A DNA stretch of 64,000 bases from the NCBI RefSeq assembly GCF_026672425.1, contig NZ_JAPPRC010000004.1, positions 304,501 to 368,500 of the forward strand. Direction: 5' to 3'. The first letter of the stretch is position 1; each line of letters begins with the position of its first letter. The notes beneath the pieces were generated by a model, which was given only the letters and a program-made list of their open reading frames with translations, did no database searches and was not told where the DNA came from. The stretch comes from Pannonibacter sp. SL95. GTDB taxonomy: Bacteria > Pseudomonadota > Alphaproteobacteria > Rhizobiales > Stappiaceae. This document shows, piece by piece, positions 1-9,074 of the stretch. Both the position numbers and the translations under genes were made by a program.

Positions 1-17
1 GATTTGCCGATTAATCC

Positions 18-37
18 CTCCAGTAATGAAACTGGAG
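18..37 (+). promoter_or_regulatory. Hairpin covering the TadG ribosome binding site
   Basis: The heptamer CTCCAGT at 18-24 is the exact reverse complement of ACTGGAG at 31-37, with a six-base loop. The right arm contains GGAG (34-37), the only Shine-Dalgarno-like sequence before the ATG at 45. In the mRNA this stem would mask the ribosome binding site, so it may limit translation. This is seen in sequence only; the function is inferred. Confidence 0.4.
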
Positions 38-44
38 TGATGCC

Positions 45-1484
45 ATGCGTTCCCCGTTCCTGACGCGACTGGTTCGAAAGCTGCGCGGTTTTGCAGGTGA
101 AACGCGCGCGTCCATTCTTCCCCTGTTTGGCGTCCTCATCCTTTTGATGATCGTCATCGCCGGCGCTGGCATCGACTACGGACGGGCCGTGATGGCGCGT
201 TCGTCAATCGCCCACGCCCTGGACTCGGCCGTTCTGACTGTTGCTCGTGAATTGTCGGTCAAGCTGATGACCGACGCCGAAATCGCCACCGCGATCAACA
301 AGACCTTTGCTGCAAACCTCGAATCTGGCGGTCTGACCGGGATCAGCGTCGCGCCGATCACCTATTCGATTGACCCGACCGAAGGGCTCGTCACGGCGCA
401 GACGACCGCGAATGTTCCGACAAACTTCATCTTCATGGGTGGCATCGGCCCGGACACAATCCCTGTCAGTGTCCAGGCACAATCGACCTATTCGCTGTTT
501 GACATCGAACTCGCGATGGTGCTTGACGTCACTGGTTCGATGAGAAACCAAATGGTCGCACTGAGAACCGCGGCAACTGCAATCACGGACATCTTGATTC
601 CACCGGGCACGAAACCAGACGAGTCAAAGGTTCGAATGTCAATGGTTCCCTATAGCCAAGGTGTCAACCTTGGAAGCTATGCGACGACCGTTACCAGCGG
701 AGCGACCTCAGGCGGAAACTGCGTCACTGAACGATATGGTCCGCAGAAATTCACCGATGCGACTTATAATTATGCTGGTGCATCGTCAAATTTCTTCGGT
801 GGTGGTTCGACGGCTTGCCCTCCGTCGACGTCGAGTATTGTTCCGCTGACTGCCGATTCTTCCAAGCTCAAGACCGCGATCAACGCGCTGAAAGATGGCG
901 GTGGCACCGGCGGCCAGATGGGGATCGCGTGGGGCTGGTATACGCTTTCGCCAAACTGGAACAATCTGTGGCCGTCTGCCTCCCGCCCGGTTGCTTACAA
1001 GACAGACAAGATGAAGAAAATCGCGCTCATCATGACGGATGGCGATTTCAATGATTTCTATGACTTCACCCCGCTTGATGAGGCCACCTGTAAAAAAAGA
1101 GCCGGTTTCAGCTATGGAACCTATCAGGGGCAAAGCAATCACGACCAAAGAAGTGGCTACTATTGGCTACCTGACGCAAAAAAATCTGGCTGCGCGAAGG
1201 GAACAAAAAACTACTGGCTCGGCCAGTATTTCACAAACGGAAATTACGAAGATCCGCCCTCGGTACGCGCAAGATCCTTCTGCGACGCAATGAAATCTAA
1301 GGACATTGCCGTCTATACGGTACTATTCACGTCCGGCGTTGGATCAACGGCAAATGCAGAGAAGCTGATGAAGTATTGCGCATCATCCAGCAGCACATAC
1401 TTCAAGGCAACAGATTCAGCCGCGCTGATCTCTGCGTTCCAGAAGATCGCCAACCAGATCCAGGCGATCTACCTGTCGAAGTAA
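45..1484 (+). CDS. TadG-like Flp pilus assembly protein with von Willebrand A domain
   Basis: This 479-residue protein has a TadE/TadG-type N-terminus: a basic stretch, then one hydrophobic segment at about residues 23-45 ending in GIDYGRA, which anchors it in the inner membrane. A vWA domain follows, with the MIDAS motif DVTGSM at 161-166 and a later acidic motif (LIMTDGDF, about 328-335). TadG-like proteins are pseudopilins or scaffold factors of tight-adherence (Flp) pili. No other tad gene lies downstream, so TadE/TadF partners may be to the left of the window or the gene may be an orphan. The gene is visibly more A+T-rich than its neighbours, with runs of seven A, which suggests a different history. 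The ATG is preceded by GGAG at a normal distance, inside a hairpin. Confidence 0.85.
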   Translation: MRSPFLTRLVRKLRGFAGETRASILPLFGVLILLMIVIAGAGIDYGRAVMARSSIAHALDSAVLTVARELSVKLMTDAEIATAINKTFAANLESGGLTGISVAPITYSIDPTEGLVTAQTTANVPTNFIFMGGIGPDTIPVSVQAQSTYSLFDIELAMVLDVTGSMRNQMVALRTAATAITDILIPPGTKPDESKVRMSMVPYSQGVNLGSYATTVTSGATSGGNCVTERYGPQKFTDATYNYAGASSNFFGGGSTACPPSTSSIVPLTADSSKLKTAINALKDGGGTGGQMGIAWGWYTLSPNWNNLWPSASRPVAYKTDKMKKIALIMTDGDFNDFYDFTPLDEATCKKRAGFSYGTYQGQSNHDQRSGYYWLPDAKKSGCAKGTKNYWLGQYFTNGNYEDPPSVRARSFCDAMKSKDIAVYTVLFTSGVGSTANAEKLMKYCASSSSTYFKATDSAALISAFQKIANQIQAIYLSK

Positions 1485-1510
1485 GCGCGCGATACCTGCC
1501 GCTTGAATGG

Positions 1511-1551
1511 CCGGACGAGGTCAGCCGCTTCCTGGCGGGGACATCGTCCGG
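1511..1551. terminator. Hairpin between convergent tadG-like and DUF4175 genes
   Basis: CCGGACGA (1511-1518) pairs with TCGTCCGG (1544-1551), with a smaller CCGC/GCGG stem inside the loop. On the plus strand it is followed after a few bases by a run of five T. It lies in the 67-bp gap between two convergent genes, so a bidirectional terminator role is plausible. The T tract is short and displaced, so confidence is limited. Confidence 0.4.
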
Positions 1552-4128
1552 TCAGTAGTTTTTCAGGAGACGCTCGAGGTAGTCGAGTTCGAGCCGCGGA
1601 CGCCCCGGGTCGGAGAAGCGACGGCGCAGCTCATCAAGAATGCGGCGCGCACGCTGGACATCGATCTCGTCCGGCACCTTCACCTGACTGCCGAGATCCG
1701 GCCCCTCGGTGCGACGCGGACGGCCGAGCGGATCTTCGTTGAGCGGCGAGCGCTGCTGCGCCATGCCAGGGCCCTCGCCCTCGCCCATCATCTGCTCGCC
1801 CAGCTGCTGCGCACCACGGCGCAACGCGTCCAGCGCATTGCCCTGCTGCCCGGCCGCCTGCTCGCCTTCGCCTTGCCCCAGCGACCGCTGCGCCTGACCC
1901 ATGGCGTCACCGGCCTCGCCAAGGCCGTCATTCTCGCCCATGCCGTTGCGGCCCATCTGATCCATCAGCTGCTGCAGCTGCTGCGCCAGATCGCCCTGCC
2001 CCTGCTCAAGCTGCTCCAGAAGCTCGCGCAGTTGCTCGGCTGTCATGGGTTGCTGCCCGCCCTCGCCCGGCTGGCCCTGTTCGCCAGGCTGGCCTTGCTG
2101 ACCCTCTTGTCCCTGTTGCTGCTGACGCTGGTCGCGGTTGAGGCGATTGGTTTCGTCCATCAGCTCCTGCTGGCGCTGGATCATCTGGCCGAGCTGGTTG
2201 AGCATCTCCATCATCTCGTTGGTGAGCCCATCGGGTGCCATCTGCGGACGGCCGGTTTGCAGGTTCTCGAGCATGCGCTGCATCTGGGCCAGCAGCTCAC
2301 GCGCGGCATCCCGTGAACCTGTCTTGGCCAGTTCCTCGATGCGCTTCAGCATCTCTTCGAGATCCTGCGGCTTCATCGACTGCTGGTTGGGATTGAACGG
2401 CTGCATGGCCTGCGGGTTCTGGCGCAGTTGTTCGGCCAGCGCCTGCATGTACTCCTGCAAAGCCTTGCGAAGCTCGTCTGTCAGGCGGGCAATTTCCTCA
2501 TCGGAGGCCCCCTCTTCCAGCGCCTTGCGCAGGTTTTCCTGTGCCTCGCGGAGCGCCCGTTCAGCCAGCGACAGGTCGCCGTCCTCGATCGTCAGAGCCA
2601 GATCCCAGAGCAGCGGCAGAAGCGCCCGAAGATCGTCATCGGACCTGGCAGCAACGAGATTGCGGTAGGCAAAGGACAACCCAAGATGCGCCTTCGGCCG
2701 TTCTTCGAACACGTCAGGTGCAAGCAACAGGGCATCGAAGGCGGTGATGACACGGCTGTGGGAATTGGCATCCAGCGCCAGTTCGCGGCGCTGCTCGACC
2801 ACGGCACGCGCCAGCGGCTTGGAGAACGCGCGCTGCGGCAGGGTGAAAGGATGGGGAGCAGACTGACCCACCTGCCCGGCCTCGTCACGGGCGGAGAGCG
2901 TCAGATCAACTTCAGACCCGGCCCAGGCATGAGAGGTCAGATCGCGGATCGTCTCGGCATTCTGCGTTGCAGCGCTGCGCGGAGGCAGAGACAGGGGAAA
3001 CTGCGGCGCTTCGACCAAAGGTCTTGGCGGGTGCTGGCTTGCGGCGCCGGCTTTCGGTGCCGGTGCAATGGAGGCATCAGCCGACAGCACACGGTAGTCA
3101 TCCGCAGCGAGATAGCTGAGCTTCAACGCGCCGCTGAGCTGGGTTTCCGGATCATCAAGCAGGCGAATGGTGGGCGGTGCGTCCGGATCGACCTCGAACA
3201 TCCAGGCCGCAACTTTGCCGCCCTCATCGGCCAGGTCCACCGGACCGCTCGCGGACAGGACCAGCCGCGTCTCGAAAATGCCTTCAGGGGCTGGCGTGGC
3301 CACAGCCGGCGCCGTCGCGGCTTGCGGAGTTGCAACAGGAGTCGCGGCAGGCGCGGAAACGGTAAAGCCCGGATGGCCCTGCGCCCGGATGATCAGTTCG
3401 CTGCCGGCCGGAACCCGGATCGGTGCAAGCGGATCGCGCAGCGCAGCGGTTTCACCGGTCAGATAGACAGGCGGACGCCCCGTGTAGACAGGCGGTGTGA
3501 CCCAGACATCCAGCCGGGTGGCGATCTCGACCGTTTCGAGCGGGCTGCGGAAGGCAGAAGTCAGCCGGTCAAGCCGGTCACCCGAGGCAACGGATGCGCC
3601 GACGATCAGGCTGAGAAAGGCAACGACGCGCAGCGCATAAGGATCGCGGCGGAACGCCTCGGGATGTGCGAGACCTGCCCGCAGGTTGCGCAGAGCCTCG
3701 GCCATGCGCTGCTTGTGCAGCTGCCACAGGGCCATGGTCACGGGATCTGATGACGGCTGCGGCAGATCGTCGATGAGCGCGGTCAGCGGGCGATGGTCAT
3801 AGCCGCTGGACAGTTCCACCCGGTGCAGGGTTTCGGCAGCAGAGGGCATGCGAACCCGGGCAAGGCCGCGCAGGCTGACGATAAACGCCAATGCAAAGGC
3901 GGCAACCCCGGCGAGCCGCGCCCATCCAGGCAACGCAAGCCAGAGCCCGAGCCAGGAGACCCCGACAAACAACGCGGTAATGATGAGGGGCTGATACAGC
4001 TCCGGCCACAGCCGTTCCCACAGCAAGGCCAGCCGGCTACGCCCGAGGACCGACCTCAGACGACGTTCAGCCTCGGCCTTGCCGGGCACCTGATCGACGG
4101 CCGCCGCCGCCCTGTCTGTCTGCGCCAA
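1552..4128 (-). CDS. TIGR02302 / DUF4175 family membrane protein
   Basis: This 858-residue protein belongs to the alphaproteobacterial TIGR02302 (DUF4175) family of unknown function. It has two transmembrane helices at about residues 46-92 (ITALFVGVSWLGLWLAL and the following segment) and a third near 168-185. A large Pro/Ala-rich periplasmic-type region follows, then a long helical part. The C-terminal third is extremely Gln/Glu/Gly/Met-rich (about residues 570-780, with runs of Q) and probably forms coiled coil or low-complexity structure. It is convergent with the TadG-like gene. It is probably cotranscribed with or near lysA, which lies about 100 bp upstream on the same strand. No enzymatic motif is recognisable, and I assign no function. 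Confidence 0.85.
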   Translation of the reverse strand: MAQTDRAAAAVDQVPGKAEAERRLRSVLGRSRLALLWERLWPELYQPLIITALFVGVSWLGLWLALPGWARLAGVAAFALAFIVSLRGLARVRMPSAAETLHRVELSSGYDHRPLTALIDDLPQPSSDPVTMALWQLHKQRMAEALRNLRAGLAHPEAFRRDPYALRVVAFLSLIVGASVASGDRLDRLTSAFRSPLETVEIATRLDVWVTPPVYTGRPPVYLTGETAALRDPLAPIRVPAGSELIIRAQGHPGFTVSAPAATPVATPQAATAPAVATPAPEGIFETRLVLSASGPVDLADEGGKVAAWMFEVDPDAPPTIRLLDDPETQLSGALKLSYLAADDYRVLSADASIAPAPKAGAASQHPPRPLVEAPQFPLSLPPRSAATQNAETIRDLTSHAWAGSEVDLTLSARDEAGQVGQSAPHPFTLPQRAFSKPLARAVVEQRRELALDANSHSRVITAFDALLLAPDVFEERPKAHLGLSFAYRNLVAARSDDDLRALLPLLWDLALTIEDGDLSLAERALREAQENLRKALEEGASDEEIARLTDELRKALQEYMQALAEQLRQNPQAMQPFNPNQQSMKPQDLEEMLKRIEELAKTGSRDAARELLAQMQRMLENLQTGRPQMAPDGLTNEMMEMLNQLGQMIQRQQELMDETNRLNRDQRQQQQGQEGQQGQPGEQGQPGEGGQQPMTAEQLRELLEQLEQGQGDLAQQLQQLMDQMGRNGMGENDGLGEAGDAMGQAQRSLGQGEGEQAAGQQGNALDALRRGAQQLGEQMMGEGEGPGMAQQRSPLNEDPLGRPRRTEGPDLGSQVKVPDEIDVQRARRILDELRRRFSDPGRPRLELDYLERLLKNY

Positions 4129-4229
4129 GCTGCATGCCTCCGCGAACCGCCAGTCCAGCCTTGAACTTAAGGTGCGGCAAGAGCGTCATTCCGGCAAGCT
4201 GTCGAAACCACCAAATGACGTGTGAGACA

Positions 4230-5504
4230 TCACTCTTTGGCGAGCCAGTCCGGCAAGCGATCGAGACCGATCAGGTCGTCATAGCTGGGACGAGGCCGGA
4301 TGACGGCATATTCCGGACCGTTTACAAGCACTTCCGGGATCAGCCGGCGCGTGTTGTAGGTGCAGGCCTGAACCGCGCCATAAGCTCCGGCCGAATAGAC
4401 CGCCATCAGGTCCCCGGCAGAAACGGCCGGAATTTCACGCGACAGCGCCAGATAGTCACCGGTTTCGCAGACCGGTCCAACCACATCGGCGATGATTCGA
4501 GATGCGTCAGGTGAGGCTTCGACAACGGGGCCGACTTCGTGATGCGCCTCGTACAGCGTCGGGCGGATCAGGTCGTTCATGGCCGCGTCAACGATGACGA
4601 AGGTCTTGCCCTCGCCTTCCTTAACGTAGACCACTTCCGTGACGAGGATCCCGGCATTGCCGGCAATCAGTCGGCCTGGCTCGAAGATGATGCGGCAGTC
4701 GAGCTCGCGAACGTGACGCTTCACCACCTCGGCATAGGCATCGGGATGCGGCGGCGGGGTGTTGTTGGTGACATAGGGAATGCCCAGACCACCACCCAGA
4801 TCGACATGCTCGATGTGATGACCGTCCGCGCGCAGGTCGCGGATCAGATCACCCAGACGCGAAAACGCGGCATCGAACGGGGCCAGCTCGGTGATCTGCG
4901 AGCCGATATGCATGTCGATGCCGGACACCTCGATGTTCGGCAGCTTGGCAGCTTCGGCGTAGACTTCCCGGGCGCGCTTCCACGGAATGCCGAACTTGTT
5001 TTCGGACTTGCCCGTCGAGATCTTGGCGTGGGTCTTGGCATCGACATCCGGGTTGATGCGGATGGAGACGCGGGCCGTCTTGCCCATCGACTGGGCGACA
5101 GCGGACAGCTGCCAGAGTTCCGGCTCCGATTCGACATTGAAGCAGAGGATGTCTTCAGACAGGCCGAGCGCCTGTTCGGACCGGGTCTTGCCGACGCCAG
5201 AGAACATGATCCGCTCGCCCGGGACCCCGGCGGCGCGCGCACGGCGCAGCTCGCCCTCGGACACGACGTCCATGCCCGCGCCAAGGCGTGCCAGGGTGGT
5301 CAGGACGGCCTGGTTCGAGTTGGCCTTCATCGCATAGCAGACAAGCGCGGGAATATCGCCAAAGGCCGAGGAGAAGACGTTGTAGTGACGGGTCAGGGTC
5401 GCGGTGGAATAGCAGTAGAACGGCGTACCGACCGCACGGGCGATCTCGGTGACATCGACGTCCTCGGCATGAAGCATGCCGTTCCTGTAGGCGAAATGAT
5501 GCAC
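4230..5504 (-). CDS. lysA: Diaminopimelate decarboxylase
   Basis: The enzyme decarboxylates meso-diaminopimelate to L-lysine, the last step of lysine synthesis, using pyridoxal phosphate. At 424 residues it is the usual length. The PLP lysine is in CYAMKANSN (Lys60). The glycine-rich phosphate-binding segment LGGGLGIPY, the EPGR motif and the CETGDYLA segment near the C-terminus are all present. The gene closes the argH-lptM-lysA order common in proteobacteria, with 39 bp to the small lipoprotein gene upstream. All three genes read the same way and are likely one transcript. Confidence 0.97.
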   Translation of the reverse strand: MHHFAYRNGMLHAEDVDVTEIARAVGTPFYCYSTATLTRHYNVFSSAFGDIPALVCYAMKANSNQAVLTTLARLGAGMDVVSEGELRRARAAGVPGERIMFSGVGKTRSEQALGLSEDILCFNVESEPELWQLSAVAQSMGKTARVSIRINPDVDAKTHAKISTGKSENKFGIPWKRAREVYAEAAKLPNIEVSGIDMHIGSQITELAPFDAAFSRLGDLIRDLRADGHHIEHVDLGGGLGIPYVTNNTPPPHPDAYAEVVKRHVRELDCRIIFEPGRLIAGNAGILVTEVVYVKEGEGKTFVIVDAAMNDLIRPTLYEAHHEVGPVVEASPDASRIIADVVGPVCETGDYLALSREIPAVSAGDLMAVYSAGAYGAVQACTYNTRRLIPEVLVNGPEYAVIRPRPSYDDLIGLDRLPDWLAKE

Positions 5505-5543
5505 GGCGGAAGACCCTGACCTGAGGCACCCGGACGGGCGCGA

Positions 5544-5759
5544 TTACTTGATGAGTGCGTCGAGGAAGAAATGCTCGGTCATCGGCTTGGCTTCTGCCGC
5601 CGCCGTGCCCGCGGGCGCGGAGACAGAAGGCGTGGCCGCAACCGGGCCGGTCGCAGCTGAGGGGGGCTCAAGCGGACCGCGGCGGCCGCAGCCCGAAATC
5701 CCGAGACCGACACAAAGACCGAGGGCCAGCACGGCCCACTGACGGGATGTAAACTTCAT
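5544..5759 (-). CDS. lptM: LptM-like small outer-membrane lipoprotein (YifL family)
   Basis: This 71-residue lipoprotein has a signal peptide with a hydrophobic stretch (residues 9-20) and a lipobox ending in ISGC, with Cys24 as the lipidated residue, followed directly by GRRGPLEPP. The C-G-x-(K/R)-G-P-L sequence after the cysteine is the hallmark of LptM/YifL, which in E. coli assists assembly of the LptDE lipopolysaccharide translocon. The rest is a low-complexity Ala/Pro/Thr tail. The location between argH and lysA is conserved in many proteobacteria. I chose the ATG at 5759 because it puts the signal peptide at the N-terminus; a longer frame exists but adds non-signal sequence. Confidence 0.85.
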   Translation of the reverse strand: MKFTSRQWAVLALGLCVGLGISGCGRRGPLEPPSAATGPVAATPSVSAPAGTAAAEAKPMTEHFFLDALIK

Positions 5760-5897
5760 TCCGGCTGAACCCCTGCTTGCGGCACGGCACTGTCCTGACG
5801 TTGCCACCCACTCCTCGCATGACCCACGATTTCGGGCAAGGGCGGATACGCCCCGCCAGCGCGAACCGCCCGGACCCTGCCCGGGCGGCGCTCAAGA

Positions 5898-7283
5898 TCA
5901 GGCCTTGCCGAGGATCTTCAGCCAGCGGCGCGCCTGCTTGCGCACATTCGCCGGCGCGGTGCCGCCATAGCTGACGCGGCTCTTCACCGACTTGTCGACC
6001 GTGAGCACGGCATAGACGTCCCGGGTGATGCGCGGTTCGATCTCCTGCATAACGGCAAGCGGCACCTTGTCGAGGTCGATGCCCTCGGCCACAGCATGGC
6101 CGACGATCTTGCCGGTGATGTGATGCGCATCGCGGAACGGCACGCCAAGCACGCGAACCAGCCAGTCTGCCAGATCGGTCGCCGTGGCATAGCCGGCACC
6201 GGCCGACTTCTTCAGGCGCTTCACCTGCGGTTCCATGTCCCGCACCATGCCGGTCATGGCGGCAAGCGCCAGCGACAGGGACGACAGGGCGTCGAAAGCC
6301 TGTTCCTTGTCTTCCTGCATGTCCTTGGAATAGGCGAGCGGCAGGCCCTTCATCATGACCAGCAGCGCCATCATGCCACCATAGATGCGCCCGGACTTGG
6401 CGCGCACCAGCTCGGCTGCATCCGGATTTTTCTTCTGCGGCATGATCGACGAGCCGGTCGAGAACTTGTCCGACAGCTTGATGAAACCGAACTGGGCCGA
6501 GCACCACAGCACGATTTCCTCGGCAAAGCGCGACAGATGCATCGCGCTGATGGAGGCTGCGCAGAGTGCCTCGATGACGAAGTCGCGGTCGGAAACGCCG
6601 TCCAGCGAGTTGGCCATCGGCCGGTCAAAGCCAAGCGCCTTGGCCGTCATCATCCGGTCGATCGGGAAGGAGGTGCCGGCAAGCGCGGCGGACCCGAGCG
6701 GACACTCGTTCATGCGCTTGCGTGCATCGGCAAAACGGCTGCGATCGCGGGCAAACATCTCGACATAGGCCATCATGTGATGACCAAAGGTCACCGGCTG
6801 CGCCGACTGGAGATGGGTGAAGCCCGGCATGACGTCGCCGGCGTGCTTTTCTGCCTTTTCAGCCAGCGCCAGAAGCAGGTCGGCGAGCTGGACGTCGAGC
6901 GTGTCCAGCGTATCGCGCACCCAGAGCCGGAAATCGGTCGCCACCTGGTCATTGCGTGAGCGGGCGGTGTGCAGGCGTCCGGCGGGCGCGCCGATCAGTT
7001 CGGCAAGCCGGGCCTCCACGTTCATGTGGATGTCTTCAAGCGCACGGGAGAAGGTGAACTGGCCAGCTTCGATCTCTGACAGGATCGTGTCGAGACCGTG
7101 AGCGATCTTTTCGGCATCCTCGCCAGCGACAATCTGCTGCGCCGCCAACATGCGAACATGGGCCTTTGAACCCTCGATGTCCTGCTTATATAGCTTCTGG
7201 TCGAAGCCGATGGACACGTTGATCTCTTCCATGATCGCGTCCGGGCCTTCGGCGAACCGGCCGCCCCACATGCGGTTGCTCAT
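5898..7283 (-). CDS. argH: Argininosuccinate lyase
   Basis: It cleaves argininosuccinate to arginine and fumarate, the last step of arginine synthesis. The 461-residue product belongs to the fumarase/aspartase superfamily and carries the signature [11 protein letters not shown] (residues 277-287), with the catalytic serine loop. The conserved [12 protein letters not shown] and THLQSAQPV motifs are also present. The start at 7283 ([10 protein letters not shown]) is preceded by AAGGGG at good spacing and matches the family N-terminus; a longer frame adds 18 unlikely residues. It is divergent from tlpA, whose start lies about 57 bp away, so the two promoters must overlap or be very close. Confidence 0.97.
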   Translation of the reverse strand: MSNRMWGGRFAEGPDAIMEEINVSIGFDQKLYKQDIEGSKAHVRMLAAQQIVAGEDAEKIAHGLDTILSEIEAGQFTFSRALEDIHMNVEARLAELIGAPAGRLHTARSRNDQVATDFRLWVRDTLDTLDVQLADLLLALAEKAEKHAGDVMPGFTHLQSAQPVTFGHHMMAYVEMFARDRSRFADARKRMNECPLGSAALAGTSFPIDRMMTAKALGFDRPMANSLDGVSDRDFVIEALCAASISAMHLSRFAEEIVLWCSAQFGFIKLSDKFSTGSSIMPQKKNPDAAELVRAKSGRIYGGMMALLVMMKGLPLAYSKDMQEDKEQAFDALSSLSLALAAMTGMVRDMEPQVKRLKKSAGAGYATATDLADWLVRVLGVPFRDAHHITGKIVGHAVAEGIDLDKVPLAVMQEIEPRITRDVYAVLTVDKSVKSRVSYGGTAPANVRKQARRWLKILGKA

Positions 7284-7340
7284 TGGATTGCCCCTTGGTA
7301 GACGCCCCCGGACGAGGTGCTGTTGGCAGGTGAACACAAG

Positions 7341-7997
7341 ATGACGACGCCGAATGAACCGCGGGCCAGAACCGCCAAGCCGCTTGTGCTCGCCAGTGTT
7401 GCCGGCATTCTCGCCGTCATCGGGGCGGTATACGTGATTGGCGTGCCTGGTGGCAACTCGCCAGCCGGGGAAAGCTGCAAGGCGAGCCTCGAAACAGCTC
7501 AGACACTCAAGGATCTGGCAAAGGGGGAAGTCGCCGCATTCCTGCCAGCGCAGAAGCCGCTGTCCCTGTCGGAGCTGACTTTTCTTGCGCCCGATGGATC
7601 GAATGTCTCGATCAGTCAGATGAAGGGCAAGACACTGCTGGTCAACCTCTGGGCAACCTGGTGTGCCCCGTGCCGCAAGGAAATGCCGGCGCTGGATGAG
7701 CTGCAGAAGGAGATGGGCAGCGACAAGTTCGAAGTCGTCGCAGTCAACCTGGACCGGGGCGGTCCGGAAAAGCCGAAAGCCTTCCTCGAGGAAATCGGCG
7801 TGGCGAACCTCGCCTATTACTCCGACGCGACGAACAAGGTCTTCAACGACCTGCGGTCAAAGGCCCGGGCGACGGGGCTGCCGACCACCCTGCTCGTCAG
7901 CCCGGAAGGCTGCGAACTCGGGACGCTCTATGGCCCGGCCGAGTGGGCATCGCCGGACGCCAAGGCGCTGATCACCGCCGCCCAGCCGAAACGCTGA
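7341..7997 (+). CDS. tlpA: TlpA-like thiol:disulfide interchange protein
   Basis: This 218-residue membrane-anchored thioredoxin-fold protein has an N-terminal transmembrane segment (about residues 14-35) and a periplasmic TlpA/ResA-like domain. The redox motif WCAPC (cysteines at about 108 and 111) and the cis-proline loop GLPTT are visible. Two further cysteines lie outside the active site, as in TlpA of Bradyrhizobium. The family reduces periplasmic disulfides, often for cytochrome oxidase copper-site maturation. I chose ATG at 7341; a GTG at 7317 would add eight residues. It is divergent from argH, a pairing frequent in Rhizobiales. Confidence 0.9.
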   Translation: MTTPNEPRARTAKPLVLASVAGILAVIGAVYVIGVPGGNSPAGESCKASLETAQTLKDLAKGEVAAFLPAQKPLSLSELTFLAPDGSNVSISQMKGKTLLVNLWATWCAPCRKEMPALDELQKEMGSDKFEVVAVNLDRGGPEKPKAFLEEIGVANLAYYSDATNKVFNDLRSKARATGLPTTLLVSPEGCELGTLYGPAEWASPDAKALITAAQPKR

Positions 7998-8035
7998 ACG
8001 CGGCGGTCATCGGACGTGATTGCGCGCTGGCGCAG

Positions 8036-8248
8036 TTAGGCCGTGATATCGACGGCGTTGCCGAGACCCGGGATCTTGCGGGCCTCGCGGCGTTCGGTCT
8101 CGCGCGGCACGTCCTTGCGGTCGGTTTCGACCTGCTGACGGCTTTCCTGCGCCTTCGTTTCGCGCGCCTGCGCAGCCTGCTGTGCCTGCTCCTCGCGCCG
8201 TGCCGGCGCGAAACGATCGGCTGACACTGTCCCCTGAATGGCAGTCAT
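8036..8248 (-). CDS. Small charged protein with conserved G-x-G-x-x-x-D-I tail (1 of 3)
   Basis: This is a 70-residue protein of unknown function. Most of it is a highly charged, Gln/Arg/Glu-rich helix (residues 14-55) with no hydrophobic segment. It ends in PGLGNAVDITA, a tail of the same pattern as those of the next two small genes. The start at 8248 is fixed by AAAGGAG eight bases upstream. It is the last of three consecutive minus-strand small genes; a 62-bp gap with a GC-rich hairpin (8273-8298) separates it from the preceding one. It may be related to motility because the third gene of the group is YjfB-like; this is inference. Confidence 0.65.
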   Translation of the reverse strand: MTAIQGTVSADRFAPARREEQAQQAAQARETKAQESRQQVETDRKDVPRETERREARKIPGLGNAVDITA

Positions 8249-8272
8249 GGTCTGCTCCTTTTCTGCCTGTCC

Positions 8273-8298
8273 CGGTCGCACACCCTGTGGTGCGACCG
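8273..8298. other. Palindromic hairpin between two small genes
   Basis: CGGTCGCAC (8273-8281) is the perfect complement of GTGCGACCG (8290-8298). It lies in the gap between two small minus-strand genes and has no T tract on either side. It may be an mRNA stabiliser, a processing site or a protein-binding site; the sequence does not decide. Confidence 0.4.
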
Positions 8299-8310
8299 TG
8301 GTGCCTTCGG

Positions 8311-8559
8311 TCAGATCGAAATGTCGACGCGCCCACCAAGTCCGCCGGACCTGGCCTTGTTGTCGATGCGTTCCGCGTTCAATTGCAGCTCTTCAGCCCG
8401 GTTGGCCTTGATTTCGGCCTGCTGGCGCACCGCATCTGCCTGCGCTTCGGATCTGTTCTGGTTGACCTGCTCAAGCCGGGCGTTGCGGCGCTCGGCGAGA
8501 CTGCGGTCAGCATCCAGCGCGGCAGGAGCGCCGGTGCGATAGGTGGTGATTTCCGCCAT
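8311..8559 (-). CDS. Small charged helical protein with conserved G-x-G-x-x-x-D-I tail (2 of 3)
   Basis: This 82-residue protein of unknown function is a long amphipathic or charged helix rich in Arg, Gln, Glu and Asn, with no signal peptide or membrane segment. It ends in GGLGGRVDISI, closely matching the tails of its two neighbours. The ATG at 8559 is preceded by GGGAGGGAAGGAGG, a very strong ribosome binding region, so the protein is probably well expressed. A longer frame adding 14 residues is not supported. The A+T-rich sequence at 8620-8710 upstream is a likely promoter region. Confidence 0.65.
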   Translation of the reverse strand: MAEITTYRTGAPAALDADRSLAERRNARLEQVNQNRSEAQADAVRQQAEIKANRAEELQLNAERIDNKARSGGLGGRVDISI

Positions 8560-8749
8560 TCTGGCCTCCTTCCCTCCCAATTCATGGAAAGACACCGCCA
8601 ATAGATAAGCGAGCGAAGGATATTATGTGTAAACGTCCAGATTAATCTAAGAATGAAGATTGCGAAGACTAAAGATTACGCAGAGATGTTGATTCAAAAT
8701 TTAGTCGAGTTCGCTCTTGATTGATCAACCGGTCATGCCTGGCCTTTGC

Positions 8750-8784
8750 CAGACAAAACAAAAAACCCGCGCAAAGCGCGGGTT
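8750..8784 (-). terminator. Intrinsic terminator of the YjfB-like gene
   Basis: AACCCGCG (8764-8771) pairs with CGCGGGTT (8777-8784). Read on the minus strand the stem is followed by TTTTTTGTTTTG. It lies 46 bp downstream of the YjfB-like stop codon. Stem, short loop and U tract make it a textbook rho-independent terminator, so that gene is probably transcribed alone. Confidence 0.85.
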
Positions 8785-8830
8785 CAGGAGGCTGCCACGG
8801 CGAGGACCAGGCAGCGGGGATTGGCTGGGA

Positions 8831-9028
8831 TCAGACGCTCACGTCGAGGGAACCGCCCATGCCGGCGGGGGCAGAACGCGCCGCGCCGCTTTGAGCAGCC
8901 TGGTCGAGCAGGGCAACGATGGCCTGATCAGACTGAAGCGCCATCTTCGTCATCTTGGTTTGCATCTGGTCCCGGGTCTGGGCCTGCTGCGCGGAGACGA
9001 GCGAAGTGGCGATCGAAACACTATCCAT
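8831..9028 (-). CDS. YjfB-like putative motility protein
   Basis: This 65-residue protein resembles the YjfB family (Pfam PF14070, 'putative motility protein'). It begins MDSVSIATSLVSAQQAQTRDQ, has a Gln/Met/Ala-rich central helix and ends GMGGSLDVSV. Family members are small and found near flagellar or chemotaxis genes; their molecular role is not known. The tail shares the G-x-G-x-x-(V/L)-D-(I/V)-(S/T) pattern with the two next small genes. A perfect CtrA box lies 47-61 bp upstream and a strong terminator closes it, which suggests a one-gene unit under the cell-cycle and flagellar regulator CtrA. Confidence 0.7.
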   Translation of the reverse strand: MDSVSIATSLVSAQQAQTRDQMQTKMTKMALQSDQAIVALLDQAAQSGAARSAPAGMGGSLDVSV

Positions 9029-9074
9029 GACACCACCATGTGGTTGCAGATTGCCTCAGTTTCGACCAATCGGG

